Position numbers and translations under genes: made by a program. Of a stretch of DNA of 64,000 nucleotides, positions 56,444 through 64,000 are shown in pieces; position 1 is the first letter of the stretch; every line of letters starts with the position of its first letter. This DNA is from Drechslerella dactyloides. Taxonomy: Eukaryota > Ascomycota > Orbiliomycetes > Orbiliales > Orbiliaceae. The stretch lies in contig JAGTWJ010000001.1 of the NCBI GenBank assembly GCA_020064725.1, positions 5,890,001 to 5,954,000 on the forward strand. The letters are read 5' to 3'. The notes under the pieces are model-generated. The model saw only the letters and a program-made list of their open reading frames with translations. It ran no database searches and was not told where the DNA came from.

Positions 56444-59400
56444 CTTGTACAACGGTTATTGACTCGTCACGCGATTGTCGCAGGGGGTAATCGCAGTCGT
56501 TTGGTGAAGCTGGGGGTCGTTCGTCGTGTATTCCTGCTCGTAAGGTGCTGTCTGTTCGGGGAAAATGCTGTGTCGACGGACCCGCAAAATCTCGGCCAAT
56601 GATGCTTCCCGAAGCCCTAGCAAGGCTGATTACGTAATTATATCTTGCGCCCCCACAAATCCGCGTCGGCAGAACCGCGCGCAATGCCAATGTCTTATTC
56701 ATCTTGGCCCACTTGGACGGCACGGAAAACCAAGCTCCGGAGCTGCATCTTCCGCGGGGAGCTTGGGGGTGTCAAGAGCCCACAAATCTTGGTACCCCAA
56801 TGCGATCTTGGGCAATGGCTTACCATCTAATAGATCAATTTCCTTAGTCTACTTAGTAAAGCGTCCAAGGTCTTGCAAGCAAGAGCTCTTGAGTGCGTTA
56901 AATTTGAATTTACGACGTCCACGGTGGCTTACAGGCTGCCCTTGAGCTCCTATCTTGATAAGGAACCTTCCGCGACAGATGAAGGAGGATCATCATTTGC
57001 CTCCCGGCTGCCCCGGTTAGAGGAAGATACACTTCGCGAATTGTAAGACTGTTGCATTCAAGCTCGCGTCTGTGCAGGAAACTCCGTATGCAGCTTACGC
57101 ATAGAAAATGTCCATTTTATAGCTTAGAATAGGCCATGCATACAGACATCCTGTACCTCAGCTATATTGCAGTAATAGTGAGGTCGACAAGTATGCCGCT
57201 GACGCATCGCATCGGTAGCTGAGGTATATTCTTCGAATTGGGACTGGATGGAGCCTTCGAACTCGGATCTGGATTAACTCGATACAGCAACGTGGAGTGA
57301 TGATTGTCCTATTGTGGGTCCCTGAACAAGGAAGGTCAGGGCATCAGCACGCAGCAACGGCACGGGATGAGCCCAGGTCGTCAAAGCTCATCGGCAGCTG
57401 GGTTTCTTGTTTCTCCGAATAAAGCTCTCTGCATGCCCACTGCAGACCGGCACTCGATGAGCCCGCTCGCCGTCCAGAATTGTGCTCATGGCGTTATTAT
57501 TGGCTAACCCCACAAAACGTGGCACTGGCCGACAAGTGCGAGCGATTGATGACTGCTTTTCCTCTGAGGGAGGATTGAAATATGATAAGCGCTGCAGCCG
57601 TCGAAAATTGTGTCACCGGTGTCAACAGCTGGTTGCTTGCACTAAATAAATGATACTGTTGGACGCTGGTTGGTATGTGAGAAAGACCGATTAACTTTGG
57701 TAAGTGAAATAAATCCAATGTATATTTGGAATGCACGGAAATTCCTGTAATCGGAGTGGTGAAAAATCGACTCTGCCTCGAGAGACAATTTCCACGACTA
57801 GCTGCTGTTAGTTACTAGATCACTCGTAATCGTGGAAGCTCATCTGCTGCGCATCTGCCTCTGTTTCCACCTGCCTTGACATCTCGGTGCCGCGCCATCG
57901 TGGAAAGGTATATCTATGGGAAGTATCCCATAGGCTCGCTCAGCATTATTGCTAGGGCTTATTATGCAACCGGACAACGTAACACCATGGACTCAATGGC
58001 TGCTCAGTTTGAATGTTCCGGTGCTCAGAAGGTACGAGGACGCTGTCGCTGAATTCAAGTATGTAAGCACATCTGCCCAACCGCTCTTTCCTAGTTTTTC
58101 TAGGTGCAGGCGGAATGGCGAGGAATTCAAGCACCCTGCTCTGGCTTGCAGCCTGTGACAGGGGAGGAGCAACACGGTTTTAAATTTTATCTTCGTGTTT
58201 CTGCTGAAGCTCGGATGTTAGCGATGATTTTTTGTCAGAGGGGCGGCTTGATGCGGGACATATGGCGCTAAAGAGGGCCGCTTCGCAAATCATTTTAGCT
58301 TTCTATTTGTAATTATATCATCATAAGAAGCCTGACGAGTTCGAAGGAAACCAAGGAGACTCGATCCGTTGGTCCATGCAGAAGCTGGGGTCCAATGCAA
58401 CCAGCAGAAGCTGTACAAGCTCGATGTCATAGTTAGCGTGGGAGACAGGCAGCCTCATCGCGTAAACTCGGCTTGGACGCACCTGAATCGAATCTTGCAT
58501 TCCGATGACCCATGCCGCTGACCGGGACGGTCTGGGACCGGCAGGAATACCCCACCACCACCAACCGCGCCCGTCCTCTTGCCTCTTGGCCGACCTGCAG
58601 CGCTGCTTCTTTTACGGCAACAGCTAGATAGGCGGAGATGCTGCTTATCAATCGGCGTCGAGGAGTCATCCAATGGGTCGAGGCCCGTTGGGCGCCACGC
58701 TCGAAGACGTGTCGTTCACGCGTACTTTTGGCGACAATCATGGGCTGTCAGCCGGATGAGATGGAGCCAGGAACGAGACCTCTTTCGACGCCGCGGCGAT
58801 GCGAGGAACACATTATTGTGCAACCTTGAGCGGAGCTTGGCTGACCACCCGAACGAGCGTAGCCGGAAAGGGCAGCGTGAGGTCGTGCATGACCCTAGTC
58901 TCGGAGCATGTCCCGGGGTCCACAGCATTAAGAATGCAATGCCCCAGCCTGGCGTGGTCAATTGGGCGGTGCTGATCAGATGTCGCTGGGAAGAAGAAGC
59001 TTAAGTGGGAGAGGTGGAGGTGGAGGTACCTGATGGACCGCAGGTAACTATTCCGGATGGGAGGTCGAGGTAGCAACCATCGAGGGCTGCACCAAAAAAA
59101 GTACTTAATATCGCCTTCGTCCACAGCTCCCACCTTCGTCATCCCACCTTCCTTTGCATCGCCTTCTTGCACAGATAGTCGGCAACGTCGTATCCTCGTC
59201 AAGTCAGCGAGCAAGTGGCTCGGCTGGATCAATCGTCTGCGGTCTTCTATCAAGCGCATCGAGGCATTCGAGTCCTCTTGACCGCAGTCCTTCCGCACTA
59301 TCCTTCCCCTTCGCAGCCTCACAATCACCTCATCGCTGAGCTCCTAGCCGCATTTTGGGAGTCAAGACCTGGTAAGTGAACGACTGCACCATTCTGTGGA

Positions 59401-59970
59401 ATTTTCATCCTCCGTTCAATTACAATTGCCTAGCTGCAACTGGTGATGATACCGATTTCCGGTGCTTCATTTTCGACTGTCTGTCCTCAGCCTTCGCAGT
59501 GCGGTCCCATTGCGTCATCGAGGGTTACTCGAAATCGTGAGTTTCTCCACTTATGTGGAACTTGCGCCCTCACAATTGAAATTGTAGCCGTTTCTCTGCG
59601 ACCACTCCCCAATCTTGACCCTTCCTCACTCGCCATACCAAATGCTTTTGCAATTTGTCGCTTTCTGTAAAGCACCCAAGCTCGATAAGTAGTTCAACCT
59701 TCTGACCAAAACGGCAATTGAATTCCAGAAGCATAACTCGTCCTTCGATTTGCATTCTCAGGTATCTGATAGTCCCGCTTTTTGCCTTTTTTGTGCAAAA
59801 GCTGATCGGTTTCGGTTCGCCAGGACAGCTTGAGGGACGAGGTCGTTCTCTCCGCACAAGTAAGCGCCCTGGTTACCTAGCAGAGGGCAATTTGTCGTCG
59901 AAGTTGCTATCGTCTGACCCCGTGGTGACCTCGATTTTAACCTTCTAAATACAGCCAGTCCAGACCGACG
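56444..59970. other. Long intergenic region, including the EGT1 leader
   Basis: No supportable gene in about 3.5 kb. Just before EGT1, a probable 5'-UTR intron can be drawn from GTAAGC at 59860 to ACAG at 59954 (95 nt, with a TTAAC box near the acceptor), leaving a 16-nt non-coding segment before the ATG. Confidence 0.55.
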
Positions 59971-62886
59971 ATGGTGACACCAGCAAGCGTCCCTTTGGAG
60001 TCTGGCGATAGACTCAATGTTCAATCCCATGGAGCAGTCTTTAAGGGAGATGCCCATGAGAGCATTGTACCGGGCCCTCACAGCCAGGCCGTCCAGATAC
60101 TGGACATCCGGACCTCGATCGTTGAAGAAACGCTTTCCGGAGCCATTATCGAAGGCTTGAAAGCAGAGTTTGGGAAAAAGACACTACCAACCATGCTGCT
60201 ATACGATTCTGCTGGCCTGAAGATTTTTGAAGAGATCACATACGTCGAAGACTACTATCTCACAAATGCAGAGATAGAGGTCCTGACGACCAACGCCACA
60301 GAAATTGCTGCCACGGTCCCCAACGGTGCAGTCGTAGTGGAGTTGGGATCCGGCAATCTACGCAAAGTTAACATACTTTTACAGGCCCTGGAGGCTGCGC
60401 AGAAGAGTATCAGTTACTTTGCACTGGACCTGTCGCGACCGGAACTTGAACGGACCTTCTCTCAACTCCCGAATGGAGGTTTTCGATATGTGCAATGCTT
60501 TGGCTTGCACGGCACATATGATGACGGTATGAAATGGCTCAAAGAGAATGAAGCCGTTAAAGACCGACCTCGATTCGTCCTTTGGCTCGGTTCCTCAATT
60601 GGAAATTTCGAACGTAAGGAGGCGGAAGTTTTCCTTAGAAATTTCAAGGACCAGGTTTTGCGTCCAGGAACCAAGGACCGGATGCTCATTGCGTTTGACG
60701 CTTGCACCGACATTGAGCGCGTTTACTACGCATACAACGACCGGCAAGGAGTCACAGCCAGGTTCATCCTAAACGGCCTGAACAACGCCAATTCCATTAT
60801 GGGACGCAAGATTTTCGATATCAAAGAATGGGAATACCGTGGCGAGTTCGACCTTCTTAATCAACGGCACCAGGCATTCTATGTAGCCAAGAAGGACATC
60901 ACTTTGACCCTTGAGGAGCCGGCTTTTGTCAAACAGGGCGAGAAGATCCTAGTGGAAAGAAGCTATAAGTTCTTGGATTCGCAGGCTACGATTATGTTCG
61001 AGAATTCTGGGCTAGCAAAAGGCACCTCGTGGGGTCAAGAAGGTGGAGAATATGGTGAGCCCTCACCTGGCTTGTAATTGTCCCCCATCCTCAAGTGAAT
61101 CTTGTGTTGACTCTGCCACGTTTTACCACAGCTCTCCATCTATTGTACCATCCAGCAGGCAAAGCTTCCGTCTTGCCTGAAGTCTTCGCAAAATCACCGT
61201 GTCCAACGGTCGAGGACTGGGAGGCTCTGTGGAAGACCTGGGATGCTGTAACGCTCAACATGGTCCGGCCAGACCAGTACCTTGTGAAACCAATAGACCT
61301 GCGTAATCCGATAATCTTCTACTTGGGCCATATCCCAACTTTCCTCGACGTGCAACTGGCCAGGGCAATGGGCTCATCTGTCACTGGGCCGAAGAATTAC
61401 CCGTCAATCTTCCAACGAGGTATTGACCCAGACGTGGATGATCCTTCCAAATGCCACGCTCATAGTGACATCCCGGAGGCGTGGCCGGCGCTGGAAGATA
61501 TCAAGCAGTTCCAACTGAGACTGCGTGAGAAAGTGAGATCCCTATATCGAGAAGCCGCTGTCATGCCCGTCAATGTTCAGCGCGCCATCTGGCTTGGATT
61601 CGAGCATGAGATAATGCATCTTGAAACCCTGCTCTACATGTTGCTCCAACATGAACTTACACTACCGCCTCCTGGCGTGCCGGCTCCCGATTTCCGAGCA
61701 GAATATACACTGGACTCCACGAAGCCAAGCGAAGGAGAGACGTGGATGCAAATTTCCGGGCGAAATGTCACTCTTGGAACAGAGGACCATGAAGAGGACG
61801 GCGGCTATTTCACTTGGGATAACGAAAAGCCATCTATCCAGAAATCCGTTGCATCATTCGAAGCATTCTCGCGGCCAATTACGAACGGCGAGTATGCAGT
61901 GTACTTGCACGCTATCAATTCCAAGGAATTCCCGAAATCGTGGAGTCTTGATGGCAGGAACGCTCTGACGGATACTATCTCAAAGGTGGACGAGAGTATC
62001 GCCGTTCCAGAGGCCTTCAAAGGGTTGTTCGTAAAGACGGTCTTTGGACCTGTCCCGCTGACCTACGCGCAGCACTGGCCAGTCATCGCTTCTTACGATG
62101 AGTTGAACGGTTGTGCCAAGTGGATGGGTGGTCGTCTTCCAACACGCGAGGAGCTGCAAGTCATCTACGACCATGTCGAGGTTGTGAAGAAGGGCATGGA
62201 GCAAAAGAAGCTGGCCGCCATGATTGCTGCTGTTAATGGGTAAGTACATCTCTAGTATGTACTGATCCTGGAGTCAGAAAAGCGGCACTAACCTGATCGC
62301 TGTCAGCCATCTATCAATGGACGGTGTCCACATCACTCCTCCGGAACCAGCTGCCCTGGCCCAGGCGGAGAACATGTCGGAGACCAACGACATGTTTGCC
62401 AACCTGCTGGGAGCTAACGTCAGCTTCTATCAGTGGCATCCGACCTGTGTATGGGGGAAGGTGTGTGGGAGAGGAGATGGAGGAGCTTGGGAGTGGACTT
62501 CTACTATGCTGGAGAAGTGGGAGGGTTTCAAGCCGATGGACCTATATCCGGAATACACTGGTAAATCAAATACGCTCCACCCTGCCTACTTGGGAATCTT
62601 GGCTACTTCCAGCGCATCTTACTAATATTCTACACGTTCATCATAGCGGATTTCTTTGACACAAAGCACAACATAGTCATGGGTGGTAGCTGGGCTACGT
62701 ATAGCAGAGTTGCTGGACGCAAGACCTTGTAAGTTCTGGAATTCCAGTGATCTATCACTCCTATACGGGATCCGGCGACTGACTTTTACTCTTTGGCGTA
62801 GTGTCAACTGGTACCAACGGAACTACCAATATTCCTGGTGCACCGGACGCCTTGTTCGCGATACTCCTGTAGACAAGTCTGCTTAG
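59971..62886 (+). CDS. EGT1: Ergothioneine biosynthesis protein 1 (methyltransferase/sulfoxide synthase fusion)
   Basis: Exons 59971-61054, 61132-62239, 62307-62560, 62647-62728 and 62802-62886, encoding 870 aa, the normal length for fungal Egt1. Residues about 45-355 are the EgtD-like SAM methyltransferase that makes hercynine (TLPTMLLYDSAGLKIFEEIT, YYLTNAEIEVL, SAM loop VVVELGSGNLRK at 121-132, LWLGSSIGNFER). The DinB_2 part carries the non-haem iron motif H520-x3-H524-x-E526 (FEHEIMHLET). The C-terminal FGE-sulfatase domain (GNVTL-like GRNVTLGTEDHE, WMGGRLPTREELQ, GGAWEWTS, MGGSWATYSR, RNYQYSWCTG) completes the EgtB-like sulfoxide synthase. The protein thus covers both early steps of ergothioneine synthesis from histidine. 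Introns are 67-86 nt. Confidence 0.94.
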
Positions 62887-63767
62887 CTTGGGCGGACGGA
62901 GCGGAGCCAGATCGCCGTTTGACAGTGCAGATGGAAGTGTGAACAACCCAGTGAATCCTACCGGCGAGGAAGATGTTCTCTCATTGAAGTTGTCTTTTTT
63001 CCTTATCACCAGACTGCGAACTCCCCATATTGATATCACCGTACCAACCAGATTGACCTAGTCTTTCCTTTTGACTGATGCCCTTGAGGCCCTGCCCTTT
63101 TACTACCCTCTTTTCAAGGAGCGACTATCATTAATGCATCCTGCGATTGCCAATTGGCTTTTAGTGGACCTAACATCCCTAGTTCCCATGCTTTTCCATG
63201 CTTTGCTTTATCACGTTGAGTAGTTCGTTCTGCATTCACCACAGCGAGTTACGTTCTGTCGCTGAGGATGATCGAGCGGCTGCTCAAATGATAAGTATTC
63301 TTGTTCGTTAGCTAGCCAGAATGCCATCGCCGGCTTTTAGATATTGGACCTCTGAAATCTCGAAAGGTTAAGGCCTATTTGAGAACTACTGTCACGACGA
63401 TCGAGTGTATCTTGATCTAGCGACATCAATGTCGGCATCTATAAGCTAAGGAAGTGTACGTTTGTGGTGAAGATACTTGCAATAGTCTGCATTAACCTCG
63501 TAACCGGTTCACATTAACGTTAACAAGATCAATATCGCGATAGTCGACGAACTTAAATTCAAGCAGCCTCCAAAGCTAGCAAATAACCGCCCTTATTACC
63601 AACGTCACAACTTTCCTTACGCGTAGCCTTGGCTCGGATGCGAGCCATTGGCATCACGCATACATGCACAGGCTTCCAATATACAGCATGTTAAGAGATG
63701 AAAAAGATTGAGAAAAAGACGTCACTTTTCGTTTTTTTTTTTTACATATTTGCTAACGGTACATGCG
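62887..63767. other. Intergenic region between convergent genes
   Basis: 3' flanks of EGT1 and of the partial gene at the right edge. A short poly-T run lies near 63732-63743. Nothing else is seen. Confidence 0.6.
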
Positions 63768-64000
63768 TCACTCCGGCCGCTCATCCACAATGACGACCCA
63801 CTCGTCGCCTGCCTCCACCGCCTCGTCGGTCCGCAGCCCTGCTATCAGCGGATGCTGATGTGGCAGTATCTGTGATGCTCGCAGATCCTTCTCTACCGGC
63901 TGGTCGCGCGTGGCTTCCACTGCGAAGTCACGGACGATGATGCCGTCGCCATTGCGGCTTCTCGAGGAAGTCTGCTTTGACTGTGGCTGCCGAGTCTGCT
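63768..64000 (-). CDS. C-terminal end of an unrecognised protein (cut by window edge)
   Basis: On the minus strand one frame is open from the right edge to a TGA at 63770-63768 (about 77 codons). The first part is Gln/Ser/Arg-rich (QPQSKQTSSRSRNGDG). It is followed by a structured-looking end (GIIVRDFAVEATRDQPVEKD, HQHPLIAGLRTDEAVEAGDE, WVVIVDERPE). The composition and the convergent position relative to EGT1 suggest a real coding end, but the family is not recognised and an intron could exist upstream. Confidence 0.5.
   Translation of the reverse strand, partial: QTRQPQSKQTSSRSRNGDGIIVRDFAVEATRDQPVEKDLRASQILPHQHPLIAGLRTDEAVEAGDEWVVIVDERPE

Noticed and set aside
1..64000. Canonical tRNA or rRNA genes, CRISPR arrays, bacterial-type operons
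   Set aside because: I found no intact cloverleaf with paired acceptor and T-arms, no rRNA-like sequence and no regularly spaced repeats of CRISPR type. Gene structure is fungal nuclear throughout.

Overview
The window is nuclear DNA of a filamentous ascomycete (Pezizomycotina-type). The evidence is short GT-AG introns of about 55-120 nt with CTRAC-like branch sites, monocistronic genes on both strands, long intergenic stretches, and a typical ascomycete gene set (LYS9, RAD14, QCR6, EGT1, an Xfp/Ack pair, and a SesA-NACHT-WD40 STAND gene). I cannot name the genus from sequence alone. I rebuilt exon structures by hand from reading frames, splice signals and family conservation.

Left part (1-38.6 kb), mostly GC-rich genes with few introns. 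In order: the 3' end of an FG-GAP beta-propeller protein; a UBE2S-like ubiquitin-conjugating enzyme; an MFSD10/TETRAN-type MFS transporter; an amino-acid permease; the complex III hinge protein QCR6; an unrecognised 518-aa acidic protein; an unrecognised 711-aa protein with a long Glu/Pro/Ala-rich half (minus strand); a DUF218-like membrane protein; the nucleotide-excision-repair protein RAD14/XPA; a secreted, probably GPI-anchored six-cysteine protein; and an EDEM/Mnl1-type GH47 mannosidase with a PA domain for ER glycoprotein quality control.

Middle part (38.6-54.6 kb), visibly more AT-rich and much denser in introns. It holds a possible three-exon micro-gene (59 aa) whose end runs into a tRNA-like module, and LYS9 saccharopine reductase with 12 introns. 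Next comes a SesA-NACHT-WD40 NOD-like receptor gene broken by at least three frameshifts. Last is a divergent pair encoding phosphoketolase (Xfp) and acetate kinase (AckA). This pair forms a complete route from xylulose-5-P or fructose-6-P through acetyl-P to acetate plus ATP.

Right part (54.9-64 kb): the DRG-family GTPase RBG1 (minus), which carries a 9-nt microexon; the ergothioneine synthase EGT1 (methyltransferase, DinB and sulfatase-modifying-factor domains in one chain); and the C-terminal end of an unrecognised minus-strand gene cut by the right edge.

The main points of interest are structural: a start codon isolated on its own exon (UBE2S), a 9-nt microexon (RBG1), a GC-AG intron that rescues the acetate kinase frame, the 12-intron LYS9, the recently broken receptor gene, a cluster of three perfect hairpins upstream of the 711-aa gene, and the micro-gene/tRNA-like overlap. 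I did not find a clearly novel multi-gene system.
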